A stretch of 48,606 bases of DNA. Source: Chlorobaculum sp. GTDB taxonomy: Bacteria > Bacteroidota > Chlorobiia > Chlorobiales > Chlorobiaceae. The notes under the pieces are model-generated. The model did not search any database. It worked only from the letters and a program-made list of their open reading frames with translations, and was not told the DNA's origin. The position numbers and the translations under genes were made by a program. Below, piece by piece: positions 8,930 to 17,439 of this stretch; the stretch's first letter is position 1, and every line of letters begins with the position of its first letter. Location of the stretch: NCBI GenBank assembly GCA_013334855.1, contig JAAXWU010000003.1:1-48606 (forward strand). Reading direction: 5' to 3'.

Positions 8930-9625
8930 TCACCAGCCCTCCAGCGCTCTGAGGTTCTTGCAACCCATCTCGTCCCATTCGACGTAGTTGCCGAGATAGA
9001 CTCTCGGTTTGCCATCGAGAAGCTCGATGCAGCCAAACTCTCCGCCGCTGCCGGACAGGTCGATCGAGATCGTCTGACGACCCCGCGGCGCGGCAAACGG
9101 CAGCTCGCCTTCACTGCCAAGGCAGACGGCGCGTTTGATATCCACGACTTTCAACTGTTGCGTTCCCAATGTGATATAGGAACCGAGCAGCGGGCCTGAA
9201 GTCGCGTCCAGGAAGCCGTTGGTCTCTTGCTTTTCCAGAGCGGCAACCAGCCTGTTCAGCGCCTGTTCGGTTTCCGGGTTCGAGCGATGATCGATTTCGA
9301 GGCTGATGGCATAGCTCCCCTGAGCTTCAGCCAGCCACCCCTCCAGTCCATCGTCCATATATAAAAACCACTCGTTCCAGGCGCCATCCACCCAGCCGAC
9401 TTTCAGCCGCCCGATGATTCTGAAAAACTGCCCCTGGCAATGCCCCTCCGTGCCGATTTGCAGCGGACTCATATCCTCCGGCAGCGACGCCATGGTTCCG
9501 ATGGACTCCACATCGACATCATGACGCACGATCATCGAGCGGCAATAGGCGCAGACCGCATAGACGGAGATGCCGGATTGAAACGTCACCTCCGCGCCGC
9601 AGGATGGACAGTTAACCTTTTTCAT
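8930..9625 (-). CDS. Zinc-ribbon DUF4178 protein (short form)
   Basis: A soluble protein of 231 residues. An N-terminal zinc ribbon with Cys6, Cys9, Cys25 and Cys28 (CPSC, CAYC) leads into a DUF4178 domain (GQFFRIIGRLKVGW, WNEWFLYMDDG). There is no membrane segment, unlike its longer neighbour. The gene starts three bases after the stop of the SPFH gene, so it is surely in one transcript. Zinc-ribbon proteins next to YdjI-like SPFH genes are known (ydjG in Bacillus subtilis), where they belong to membrane-stress modules. The specific job is not known. Confidence 0.8.
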   Translation of the reverse strand: MKKVNCPSCGAEVTFQSGISVYAVCAYCRSMIVRHDVDVESIGTMASLPEDMSPLQIGTEGHCQGQFFRIIGRLKVGWVDGAWNEWFLYMDDGLEGWLAEAQGSYAISLEIDHRSNPETEQALNRLVAALEKQETNGFLDATSGPLLGSYITLGTQQLKVVDIKRAVCLGSEGELPFAAPRGRQTISIDLSGSGGEFGCIELLDGKPRVYLGNYVEWDEMGCKNLRALEGW

Positions 9626-9628
9626 CCG

Positions 9629-10630
9629 CTATCGTATTTTGCCCAGCAGTTCAGCCTTTTTGCTGTCGAATTCCGCTTGCGTCAGCACCCCTTTTTTCAG
9701 CAGCTCGCCCAGGCGTTCGAGGGCGACGAACGGATCATCGCCACCGCCGGGCGCGGTATTCGAAGCGTTGCTGGTGGGGGACATCGTGTTCATCATCATC
9801 TGACCCATGGCGATGCCCGCGCCAAGGCTCGCGCCCGCGCCCGCAACTCCGCCGGGATTTGCCGCCGCCGCGGCAATGGCGTCGGCGGTCTGGAACTGCG
9901 CATATTTGTTCAGATCGCCAACCATCCGCATGGAAGACGCACGGTCGAGATGCGCCTGCAACTCTTCCGGCAGTGAGAGGCTTTGAACGAAACAGCTCAT
10001 CAGCTCCAGGCCGAGCTTGCTGAACTCCTCAGCCGCAGCCGCTTTCAGCCCGGCTGAAAAGGCGGACTGATTGGCCGCCATATCGATAAAGGGTACATTG
10101 CTCTGTCCCAGAAACGAGGAGATCGAGGTGAGCACGATCGAGCGCAACTGCCCTTCCAGATCGCTTGCGCGATAGAGTTCCGTCGTGCCGCTGATGTTCT
10201 TCCAGAACCGCTCGAGGTCAGAGAGACGATAGGAATAGATGCCATTGCCCCGGAGGCGAATGACTCCGAACTCCTTGTCACGAATGGTGATTGGTTCAGG
10301 CGTGCCCCACTTCTGGTCGATCTGTTCGCGAAGCGAGAAGAAGTAAACATCGGACTTGAAGGGCGACTCGAACAATTTGTCCCAGTTGTTCAGGTAGGTC
10401 AGGACAGGCAGGGTTCTGGTCGTCAGCGTGTGCGTGCCGGGTTCAAAAATGTCAGCGACCTTGCCTTCATTGACAAACATCGCCTTCTGGCTCTCGCGCA
10501 CGACGAGTTGCGCGCCGTTCTGAATCTCCTGGTCCTCCATGGGAAAGCGGTAGGCGAGAATGCCCGGTTCCGCTTCCACCCACTGGATGATGTCGATAAA
10601 TTGCTTTTTGATGAAGTCGAACAAGCCCAT
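9629..10630 (-). CDS. SPFH-domain protein, YdjI/virion core protein-like, with C-terminal SHOCT motif
   Basis: A protein of 333 residues, first gene of the minus-strand run. The N-terminal 220 residues form an SPFH/band-7-like domain beginning MGLFDFIKKQFIDIIQW, similar to Bacillus YdjI. A Gly/Ala-rich linker follows (GGVAGAGASLGAGIAMGQMMM), and the last 35 residues (DDPFVALERLGELLKKGVLT...) are a SHOCT oligomerisation motif. Such proteins sit on the inner face of the membrane and organise stress complexes, often with PspA; no pspA is present here. It heads an operon of zinc-ribbon, DUF350 and polyamine genes. Confidence 0.85.
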   Translation of the reverse strand: MGLFDFIKKQFIDIIQWVEAEPGILAYRFPMEDQEIQNGAQLVVRESQKAMFVNEGKVADIFEPGTHTLTTRTLPVLTYLNNWDKLFESPFKSDVYFFSLREQIDQKWGTPEPITIRDKEFGVIRLRGNGIYSYRLSDLERFWKNISGTTELYRASDLEGQLRSIVLTSISSFLGQSNVPFIDMAANQSAFSAGLKAAAAEEFSKLGLELMSCFVQSLSLPEELQAHLDRASSMRMVGDLNKYAQFQTADAIAAAAANPGGVAGAGASLGAGIAMGQMMMNTMSPTSNASNTAPGGGDDPFVALERLGELLKKGVLTQAEFDSKKAELLGKIR

Positions 10631-10982
10631 CGCTCCCTCCGGTTAGTTTACTTCAAGCATGTTTCGAGCTTGCGCAGCAGTTCGAGCGCCACTTCGCTGG
10701 GCAGCGAAGCGCTCTATTGCCGGACAACCGCGCCCCGGCTGTGCCGTTCTGCAAGCCAGGTTCTCGTATCCTCTTTATCTGATTGTCCTTAACGGCTCCG
10801 TGTCGTCGCCGCTCCCCGTTTTTTGGTCTGCAAAGGGCAATTTAATCTGTAATAAATTGAATATCAATCGATATACGCGCAATATGCACTGCATGTCGAA
10901 AGAATAGTCGTGGTGGCACTGCCTTTGGTAACGGAAGAGCCATCGATAATCGGCGGCAGCGTGCGCCGGACTCAGCAAGTGG
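10631..10982. other. Gap of 352 bases between SPFH operon and mazG; likely promoter/leader region
   Basis: No convincing gene is seen. On the minus strand it must hold the promoter and leader of the SPFH operon. A strong hairpin lies at 10684-10714: CTTCGCTG pairs with CAGCGAAG around a two-base centre, extended by GAGCG/CGCTC. It is 54 to 84 bases before the SPFH start and could be a leader structure. The stretch 10840-10890 is AT-rich. No clear promoter boxes are assigned. Confidence 0.4.
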
Positions 10983-11795
10983 TTATCGGGATTGCTTCGC
11001 CGCGTTCCAGAGCGCGTCGAGTTCTTCGGCGGAGAACTCCGGCCAGCTTTTGCCAGACGCCAGCACCGACTCCTCGACTTTGCGGAACCGCCCCATGAAC
11101 TTGTTGGTCGCCTTGCGCAGGGCGTCTTCGGGGTTCGTGTCGATGAAGCGGCTGTAGTTGACGATGGTGAAGAGCAGGTCGCCGAACTCCTCCTCGCGCT
11201 CCTGCCTGTCCGCCGCCTTGCGCAGCTCGCCGATCTCCTCCGTGAGCTTGTCGAGCACCCCCTCGTCGCTCGGCCAGTCGAAGCCCACGCCCGCCACCTT
11301 CTTCTGCACCCGGTAGGCCCGCAGCAGCTCCGACATCGCCTTCGGCACCCCGTCGAGCAGGCTCGTGCGCCCCTCCTTCATCTTGAGGTTCTCCCAGTTG
11401 CTGACCACCGCTTGCTCCGTATCGGCCTTCACGTCGCCAAAGACATGCGGGTGTCGGCTGATGAGCTTGTGGCAGAGCGCCTCGAAGACATCGACGAAGG
11501 AGAACTTCCCGGATTCGTCGGCCAGCAGCACCTGAAAGCAGACGTGCAGCATGAGGTCGCCCAGCTCCTTTTTCAGCTCCGGATCGTCCCCGGTGTCGAT
11601 GGCGTGCACCAGTTCGTAGCTCTCTTCGAGCAAGAGGTGCGCGAGCGACTCCGGCGTCTGCTTGCGATCCCACGGGCACTCCGAGCGCAGCACCTTGACA
11701 AGATTCACCACCCGCTCGAAATGTTCTGCTGGCGTTACAGCGTTATGATTGAGGATGGACTCCTTGAGAGCGTCGGTGGATTGCTGATTTTTCAT
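10983..11795 (-). CDS. mazG: Nucleoside triphosphate pyrophosphohydrolase MazG
   Basis: A protein of 270 residues of the full-length two-domain MazG type. It hydrolyses NTPs and dNTPs to NMP and pyrophosphate, clearing damaged nucleotides. The first domain carries the all-alpha NTPase motif: LRSECPWDRKQTPESL, then LLEESYELVHAI and ELGDLMLHVCF, which supply the EExxE and ExxD metal ligands. The second domain repeats the pattern in LTEEIGELRKA and EEFGDLLFTIVNYSRF. Length and motif order are normal. It stands alone between the SPFH operon and a REP-like region. Confidence 0.93.
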   Translation of the reverse strand: MKNQQSTDALKESILNHNAVTPAEHFERVVNLVKVLRSECPWDRKQTPESLAHLLLEESYELVHAIDTGDDPELKKELGDLMLHVCFQVLLADESGKFSFVDVFEALCHKLISRHPHVFGDVKADTEQAVVSNWENLKMKEGRTSLLDGVPKAMSELLRAYRVQKKVAGVGFDWPSDEGVLDKLTEEIGELRKAADRQEREEEFGDLLFTIVNYSRFIDTNPEDALRKATNKFMGRFRKVEESVLASGKSWPEFSAEELDALWNAAKQSR

Positions 11796-11893
11796 GATGA
11801 CGGGGGATGGTTGCGATGCGCCGAAAGTTACTCTTTCGTGTGCAGAATTCTTACTATTGAGGTAAGTCTCTTTTGCTCCGAAAGCAACAAGAG

Positions 11894-12051
11894 ATTGGGC
11901 TAAAGCCCTGATTTATTTTGTGTTGTCAGTCATCCCCGGCTTAAAAGCCGGGGCAATTGTCAAGAGTTATAATTTCTGAAGCCATAATTGCCCCGGACTT
12001 CAGTCCGGGGTAGATGTGTTTTATAAAATGAAATTCGGGCTTCAGCCCAAT
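11894..12051. repeat. REP/BIME-like cluster of palindromes in inverted arrangement
   Basis: Four short palindromes form two mirror-image pairs. Inner hairpins are CCCCGGC-ttaaaa-GCCGGGG at 11934-11953 and CCCCGGACT-tc-AGTCCGGGG at 11991-12010; both are flanked on the inside by CAATT. The outer hairpins GGGCtaaaGCCC (11897-11908) and GGGCttcaGCCC (12037-12048) are bounded by ATT and AAT. The left and right halves are near reverse complements of each other. This is the usual build of a bacterial REP doublet; no REP-associated transposase is in the window. Confidence 0.65.
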
Positions 12052-12080
12052 ATCTTCAGCAGTCAGAGAATCGCAATCTC

Positions 12081-12752
12081 ATGAATCTCGCAGGAAAAAC
12101 CGCCGTCGTGACCGGATCGAGTTCGGGAATCGGGCTTGCCGTGTGTCGCGACTTGCTCGATGCCGGGGCCGTGGTGTTCGGCCTCAGCCGCAGAGAAACG
12201 CCGCTCGTTCATGAGCATTTTCGCTGGATTCAGGCCGATGTTACCAGTGATGTTGCCATAGACAAAGCGTTCGATGCCGTGCTCGCACAGTTCGGTAGGG
12301 TCGATCTGCTCGTCAACAACGCCGGATTCGGCTTTTTCCGCGACATCGAGCTGATCGATCCGGCGGAGTGGCGGCGGCTCGTCGATACCAATCTGACCGC
12401 CATGTTCCTCTGCTCGCGCAAGGTCGCGCCGTCGATGAAAACAGCGCGGAGTGGCATGATCGTCAATGTCGGCTCGGTGGCGGGCAAGCGCGGCATCAAG
12501 GGGGGCACGGCCTACTGCGCCTCGAAGTTTGCGGTCAACGGCTTCTCCGAGTCGCTCATGGAGGAGTTGCGCGAGTTCGGCATCCGCGTTGCCTGCGTCA
12601 ATCCCGGCTCGGTCATGACCGAGTTTTTCGACCACGCCGGGCTTCAGCCGAAGAAGTACATGCAGCCAGGCGATCTTGCCCGGCTGATCGTCTCGCTGGT
12701 CGAGCTGCCCGACGGCATGTTGCCCGACGAACTGACCGTCCGGCCTTTGTAA
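12081..12752 (+). CDS. Short-chain dehydrogenase/reductase
   Basis: A classical SDR of 223 residues. The nucleotide-binding motif is TGSSSGIG at residues 12-19, NNAG follows in LVNNAGFGFF, and the active site is Ser in NVGSVAG with Tyr and Lys in YCASK. The sequence is close to 3-oxoacyl-ACP-reductase-like or sepiapterin-reductase-like SDRs, slightly short for the family. The substrate is not recognisable. It lies 21 bases before mnmE and may share its transcript. Confidence 0.88.
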   Translation: MNLAGKTAVVTGSSSGIGLAVCRDLLDAGAVVFGLSRRETPLVHEHFRWIQADVTSDVAIDKAFDAVLAQFGRVDLLVNNAGFGFFRDIELIDPAEWRRLVDTNLTAMFLCSRKVAPSMKTARSGMIVNVGSVAGKRGIKGGTAYCASKFAVNGFSESLMEELREFGIRVACVNPGSVMTEFFDHAGLQPKKYMQPGDLARLIVSLVELPDGMLPDELTVRPL

Positions 12753-12773
12753 CCTGTTATTCCGTATCGAATT

Positions 12774-14195
12774 ATGTCATCCTCCGATCTTCGTCTTCTC
12801 ATTCCCGGCCACCCCATCGCCGCCATCGCCACGCCGGTTGGCGTCGGGGCGCTCGCCATCGTGCGCATCAGCGGCGCGGGGGTGCTCGCCGTCGCCGACC
12901 GGGTGTTTCGCAAGGCGCACGGCGACGGCAAGCTCGCCGATGCCGCCGGTTACACGGCGCACTTCGGGCGGCTCTACGACGGCGAGGAGATGGTGGACGA
13001 GGTGATCGCGCTCGTTTTCCGCTCGCCGCGCTCCTTCACCGCCGAAGAGATGGTGGAGTTCACCTGCCACGGCGGGCCGGTAGTGGTGGGGCGCGTGCTG
13101 CGGCTCATGCTCGACCACGGCTGCCGCCTCGCCGAACCGGGCGAGTTCACCCGCCGCGCCTTCCTCAACGGGCGCATCGACCTGTTGCAGGCCGAGGCGA
13201 TTGGCGAAATGATCCACGCCCGCACCGAGTCCGCCTATCGCACGGCGGTGAGCCAGATGAAGGGCGACCTGTCGAAGCGGCTCGGCGAGTTGCGCGAGCA
13301 GCTCATCCGCTCCTGCGCCCTCATCGAACTCGAACTCGACTTCGGCGAGGAGGATGTCGAGTTCCAGAGCCGCGCCGAACTCGCCGCGCAGATCGAAGCG
13401 CTTCGGCGCGAGGTGAGCCAGCTCATCGACTCCTACCAGCACGGGCGGCTCGTCAGCGAAGGGGTCTCGACGGTTATCGCAGGCAGGCCGAACGCCGGTA
13501 AGTCCACGCTGCTCAACACGTTACTCGGCCAGGAACGCGCCATCGTCAGCCACATGCCCGGCACGACCCGCGACTACATCGAGGAGTGCTTCATCCACGA
13601 CAAGACGATGTTCCGCCTCACCGACACCGCCGGACTGCGCGAGGCGGGCGAAGAGATCGAGCACGAAGGCATCCGCCGAAGCCGCATGAAGATGGCCGAA
13701 GCCGACCTGATCCTCTACATGCTCGACCTCGGCACGGAGCGGCTCAATGATGAAATCCGCGAAATCCGCGAGCTGAAGGCGGCCCATCCCGATGCGAAGT
13801 TCCTTGCCGTCGCCAACAAGCTCGACCGCGCCGACAACGCCGACGCGCTTATTCGCGCCATCGCGGAGGGCACGAGCGCGGAGGTCATCGGCATCTCCGC
13901 GCTCAAGGGCGACGGCATTGAGAAGCTCAAGCAGCACATGGGCGCGCTCACCAAAAACCTCGACAAACTGCACGAAGCGAGCGTGCTCGTCACCAGCCTG
14001 CGCCACTACGAAGCCCTGCGCAACGCCTCGGACGCCCTGCACAACGCCCTCGAACTCATCGCCCACGAGTCGGAAACCGAACTCATCGCCTTCGAACTCC
14101 GCAGCGCCCTCGACTACGTCGGCGAAATCACCGGCAAGGTGGTCAACGAGGAGGTGCTGAATACGATTTTCGACAGGTTTTGCATCGGGAAGTGA
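12774..14195 (+). CDS. mnmE: tRNA modification GTPase MnmE
   Basis: A protein of 473 residues, normal length. With MnmG it makes the 5-(carboxymethylaminomethyl) group on wobble uridine of certain tRNAs. It has the N-terminal formyl-THF-binding domain (IAAIATPVGVGALAIVRISG; GEFTRRAFLNGRIDLLQAEA), a helical domain, and an inserted GTPase: G1 GRPNAGKST near residue 236, G2/G3 PGTTRDYIEE and DTAGLRE, G4 NKLD. The invariant C-terminal FCIGK holds the catalytic Cys. The 3' end is duplicated 1.25 kb downstream, behind a pentapeptide-repeat gene; see the repeat entries. Confidence 0.96.
   Translation: MSSSDLRLLIPGHPIAAIATPVGVGALAIVRISGAGVLAVADRVFRKAHGDGKLADAAGYTAHFGRLYDGEEMVDEVIALVFRSPRSFTAEEMVEFTCHGGPVVVGRVLRLMLDHGCRLAEPGEFTRRAFLNGRIDLLQAEAIGEMIHARTESAYRTAVSQMKGDLSKRLGELREQLIRSCALIELELDFGEEDVEFQSRAELAAQIEALRREVSQLIDSYQHGRLVSEGVSTVIAGRPNAGKSTLLNTLLGQERAIVSHMPGTTRDYIEECFIHDKTMFRLTDTAGLREAGEEIEHEGIRRSRMKMAEADLILYMLDLGTERLNDEIREIRELKAAHPDAKFLAVANKLDRADNADALIRAIAEGTSAEVIGISALKGDGIEKLKQHMGALTKNLDKLHEASVLVTSLRHYEALRNASDALHNALELIAHESETELIAFELRSALDYVGEITGKVVNEEVLNTIFDRFCIGK
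14154..14195 (+). repeat. Direct repeat copy 1: 3' end of mnmE
   Basis: The last 42 bases of mnmE, coding VLNTIFDRFCIGK and stop. The same 13 residues are coded again at 15406-15447 with 10 synonymous base differences. The mnmE (trmE) 3' end is a known integration site, used for example by Salmonella genomic island 1. Confidence 0.75.
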
Positions 14196-14234
14196 TGGGG
14201 AATGGCGAAAATCAATTTCAGGAGGGGGTGAGCT

Positions 14235-15401
14235 ATGGCAAATGAAGAGCAACTGAAGATTCTAAGGCAAGGGGTTGAAGCGTGGAACCAGTGGCGAAAG
14301 GAGAACCCGGTTACAAAAATTGATTTATCAGGTGCCGATCTCCGAGGCATCGATTTATCGGGGATTGATCTCTCAGACGCCTATTTATCATTTGCTGATC
14401 TCACAGGCACCGTCAGCAGGGATGCAAATTTTAGAGGCGCGTATCTTGCAACAGCCAAGCTCGAAAGAGCCGATTTCAAACGCACCAATCTCACTGGTAC
14501 AAATTTATGGCTTGCCAAACTCAAAAAAGCCAATCTCACAGATGCTAATCTCACAGATGCCGAACTCTTGTTGTCCAATCTGAACGGTGCTGATCTGAAC
14601 GGTGCTATACTGAGCGGTGCTGTAATTGATTCAAACACCAAGCTACGAGGAGTCAAAGGTATTACCCGAGGTGTCAATGGAATTTACTCTATAGAAACAA
14701 AAACGGCAGCCTTGATGAACATGACCCCTGATGGGGACTCTATGCAGGGTTCAAGCGTCGAGGCTGTTCTCGATAACCTCAAACATGCGCGGCGGCTGCA
14801 CTCAATCTCGCTTCTTTTTGCAGGGGTCACGCTGTTGTCTTTTGTGCTCCATCTGGAGGAGATCACGGTTCCTTTCAATATCCTCAAGAAGCCCATCGAT
14901 GCCGTCACCTTCGCCGGTCTCTCCGTCATCATATCGGCAACCCTTATGCTGTTTGTCACCATTTTTTTCAGTTCAGCTCTTGATGGAACCAAATACCTGA
15001 CCAGTCGGGAATCTGCGATGAAGGTCGGACAGTTTCCCTGGGTTCTTTCGAAGTATGAAAAGGGAGTAGCGCCAAAAATCATTTCAACCCTGCTGCGCAT
15101 AATTCTCTGTTTTCACCCGTTCATCTTCCTCGTTGTACTCTCCTTGAATGGCACATTGAAAGATTTTGAACAAACACCAATCCTTTTCTATTTGCTGCTG
15201 GTATCCGTCCCGATGCTTTTGGCTACTTGTATTTGGCTCTTTCGGCTATCGATCGGTTTTTTTCAGCCAATTGTCTTCGATGTCGTTGAAGAAGCGAAAC
15301 GGCAGAGTGGCGAGGAGAAAATCGCCAGCGCGATCAGGGAGCAAACAGAGAAAATCGATGAACTGGTGAAGCTTCTGCAAGAGAGGGATGGCGGTCACTA
15401 A
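14235..15401 (+). CDS. Pentapeptide-repeat membrane protein
   Basis: A protein of 388 residues. Residues about 28-140 are a run of A(D/N)LxX pentapeptides (IDLSGADLRGIDLSG, ANLTDANLTDAELLL) that would fold as a right-handed four-sided beta helix. After a linker come about four hydrophobic segments (SISLLFAGVTLLSFVLHL; VTFAGLSVIISATLMLF; a pair around 290-345), then a charged, possibly coiled C-terminus. AGGAGGGGG seven bases before the ATG is a strong ribosome site. It is AT-richer than mnmE and is flanked on both sides by the mnmE 3' end, signs of acquisition. Function unknown. Confidence 0.85.
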   Translation: MANEEQLKILRQGVEAWNQWRKENPVTKIDLSGADLRGIDLSGIDLSDAYLSFADLTGTVSRDANFRGAYLATAKLERADFKRTNLTGTNLWLAKLKKANLTDANLTDAELLLSNLNGADLNGAILSGAVIDSNTKLRGVKGITRGVNGIYSIETKTAALMNMTPDGDSMQGSSVEAVLDNLKHARRLHSISLLFAGVTLLSFVLHLEEITVPFNILKKPIDAVTFAGLSVIISATLMLFVTIFFSSALDGTKYLTSRESAMKVGQFPWVLSKYEKGVAPKIISTLLRIILCFHPFIFLVVLSLNGTLKDFEQTPILFYLLLVSVPMLLATCIWLFRLSIGFFQPIVFDVVEEAKRQSGEEKIASAIREQTEKIDELVKLLQERDGGH

Positions 15402-15405
15402 TACG

Positions 15406-15447
15406 GTGCTCAACACGATCTTTGACCGCTTCTGCATCGGCAAATAA
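15406..15447 (+). repeat. Direct repeat copy 2: displaced mnmE 3' end
   Basis: Directly after the pentapeptide gene stop, 42 bases again code VLNTIFDRFCIGK and a stop, in frame within TNTVLNTIF, but without a start or a gene body. It aligns with the end of mnmE at 32 of 42 bases; all differences are synonymous. Best explained as the chromosomal mnmE tail left behind when an element brought its own tail. Confidence 0.75.
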
Positions 15448-15640
15448 CTCTTCCGCTGATGTTTATGATAGACGTTAAGGCTAATAATATTCATTAGTTG
15501 CAAGCCTTTGAATTTTTTACTGATATTTTTCATTATTTTTGTATTGTCAATTTTTAGCCTGATCATGTGAGCTGAAAAATATCGGTAACATTACAGGCTG
15601 CACATTTCATTGTCCGATAATCCCATTCAGGGAGTTTGCC

Positions 15641-15670
15641 ATGATGCTGATATTCGCCTTTATACCATAA
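15641..15670 (+). CDS. Possible 9-codon leader peptide upstream of the sulfatase-fold gene
   Basis: CAGGGAG stands about seven bases before ATGATG, opening a short frame MMLIFAFIP whose TAA overlaps the ATG at 15670 as TAATG. This would place ribosomes onto the larger frame by termination-reinitiation. Only spacing supports it. Confidence 0.3.
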   Translation: MMLIFAFIP

Positions 15671-17439
15671 TGGATGGCCAGATTCTTGAGATAGCATACA
15701 AAATCAGGCTCTTCCAGAATCTGTTTTTTGTTGGCATGATCTATTTCTCGATCATGTTTTTTAGCAGACGCAAATGGAGTTTTTCGGCAATAGCTTTTCT
15801 TGTTGGGGTTTTGTGGCTGGTTTATGTTCCTTCGATTTCCTTGATTATCGGTAATTTAGGGATGGACTCCATCGATGAGACAAAAAGATTCGATAACAAA
15901 GAGGCGCTTTTCTGGATTTCCACAATCATTCATTCAGTCAGGCCGTTTCCGAATACCTTTCTCTATTTTACAGGATATGTCGCTCTATCCGCAGTAACTG
16001 CTTATCTGCTCAATCTTATCCTGAAAAAAGCTGCATTTGCGAAGTGGAGATATTTTATTCAGACGATGCTCTCTGCTGTATTGATAGTATGCTCTCTTGT
16101 CGTTGTTTTCAGGGACTCAGTATTGCTTTTTGCACGAAATTCAAATGAACAGGGGATTTCAAAAAAGAATTTCGAAAATCAAATACCCGCAGTTTGCCGT
16201 TCGGATAAAAATATCGATGTTATCGTTTTTATTGGCGAATCATTGTCTGTTTTCGATATGGGAGTGTATGGCTATCCACGAAACACGACGCCGTATCTGA
16301 GCAGGATGGCTCAGGGAAGTCGTAACATTCTCGTTTTCCATAATGTCTTTTCGACGCATACGCATACAAGTCTGTCATTACTCGAAGCGCTCTCTTTTCC
16401 TGTCGAACGCAGTGAGAATTATCTGCCGATCATTCAAAGAAAAAGAGTTTCCCTTGTCGATGTGCTCAGGAAAGGCGGCGTGCGGACACGACTCATAAGC
16501 AATCAGGGCATGATCGGAACATGGAGCGAAGCATCGGCTATCATTTTCAAAAATGCCGATACAAGAGTCAGCATCGACAGCCACGCGGTCGGAAATACCG
16601 AGCAGTTGCCTGAAAAGCCCTGGGGCCATATATTTTTCATGAAGCATCTCGCAGATGACCATAACTCGAACAATTCAGCTCAGCCTGTTGTCACGTTTCT
16701 TCATTCATATGCGGGACATGGGCCATATCTTGAAGGCATTCCTGAAGAGTTTCGAACGCCGGTCGATAATTATTTCTCGGTCAATACCTCGAAGAAAATC
16801 TCTGAATCTGGTATCGATGTAAGGGAGCAGATCGAGGGATACGATTCAGCCTTGAGGTATGTCGATTTCACGGTGTCACGAATTATTGACTTTATCGATA
16901 AACAGAAAAAGCCAACGATTCTGGTTCTGTTCTCCGATCATGGCGAATCGGTCTACACCGGCAGGGGACACGATTCTGCGCGATTTATCCATGAAATGGC
17001 GCGAATTCCCTTTATCATCTATTTCAATGATGCCGCGATAAAGAAATATCCAGACCTTTACCAACGGTATCGAACATTGTCTGAAACACGTGAGATTGCA
17101 ACGCTCGCTCAGCTCTCCTCGGTTATCGCGGATATTTCCGGCATCCGGTTCAAAAAAAGCGATACGTTGCAATATCTGAGTCCGTTGATCGGCGAACCGT
17201 GCGTTCATTCGCCAATCATCGTCAGGGAGGTGAAATCGGGTTTGACCTATATCGACCTCAATAAAACCAAACCTGCAATTCCACCGAATCTGAAGTATCA
17301 TATCACCGATGCAACCGATCCAGCCACTGCCGAGTTTGTCCGTACAAGAGGGCAGAACATACCACCGGATAAGCGTGATGACAGAAGCACGACCTCTCTG
17401 GAGCGGCAGCGGCGCAATGAGCTGATATACGGGGAATAA
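15670..17439 (+). CDS. Phosphoethanolamine transferase-like membrane protein (sulfatase fold)
   Basis: A protein of 589 residues from the ATG at 15670; a TTG at 15610 in the same frame gives 609. The N-terminal 160 residues contain about four hydrophobic segments, then a large periplasmic alkaline-phosphatase/sulfatase-fold domain. GESLSVFDMGVYGYPRNTTP is the metal-site signature of the EptA/OpgE group, THTHTSLSLLEAL should include the nucleophile Thr, and FSDHGES with the downstream HD complete the zinc site. Enzymes of this group put phosphoethanolamine on lipid A or glucans. The gene is AT-rich like the pentapeptide gene before it. The exact acceptor is unknown. Confidence 0.8.
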   Translation: MDGQILEIAYKIRLFQNLFFVGMIYFSIMFFSRRKWSFSAIAFLVGVLWLVYVPSISLIIGNLGMDSIDETKRFDNKEALFWISTIIHSVRPFPNTFLYFTGYVALSAVTAYLLNLILKKAAFAKWRYFIQTMLSAVLIVCSLVVVFRDSVLLFARNSNEQGISKKNFENQIPAVCRSDKNIDVIVFIGESLSVFDMGVYGYPRNTTPYLSRMAQGSRNILVFHNVFSTHTHTSLSLLEALSFPVERSENYLPIIQRKRVSLVDVLRKGGVRTRLISNQGMIGTWSEASAIIFKNADTRVSIDSHAVGNTEQLPEKPWGHIFFMKHLADDHNSNNSAQPVVTFLHSYAGHGPYLEGIPEEFRTPVDNYFSVNTSKKISESGIDVREQIEGYDSALRYVDFTVSRIIDFIDKQKKPTILVLFSDHGESVYTGRGHDSARFIHEMARIPFIIYFNDAAIKKYPDLYQRYRTLSETREIATLAQLSSVIADISGIRFKKSDTLQYLSPLIGEPCVHSPIIVREVKSGLTYIDLNKTKPAIPPNLKYHITDATDPATAEFVRTRGQNIPPDKRDDRSTTSLERQRRNELIYGE

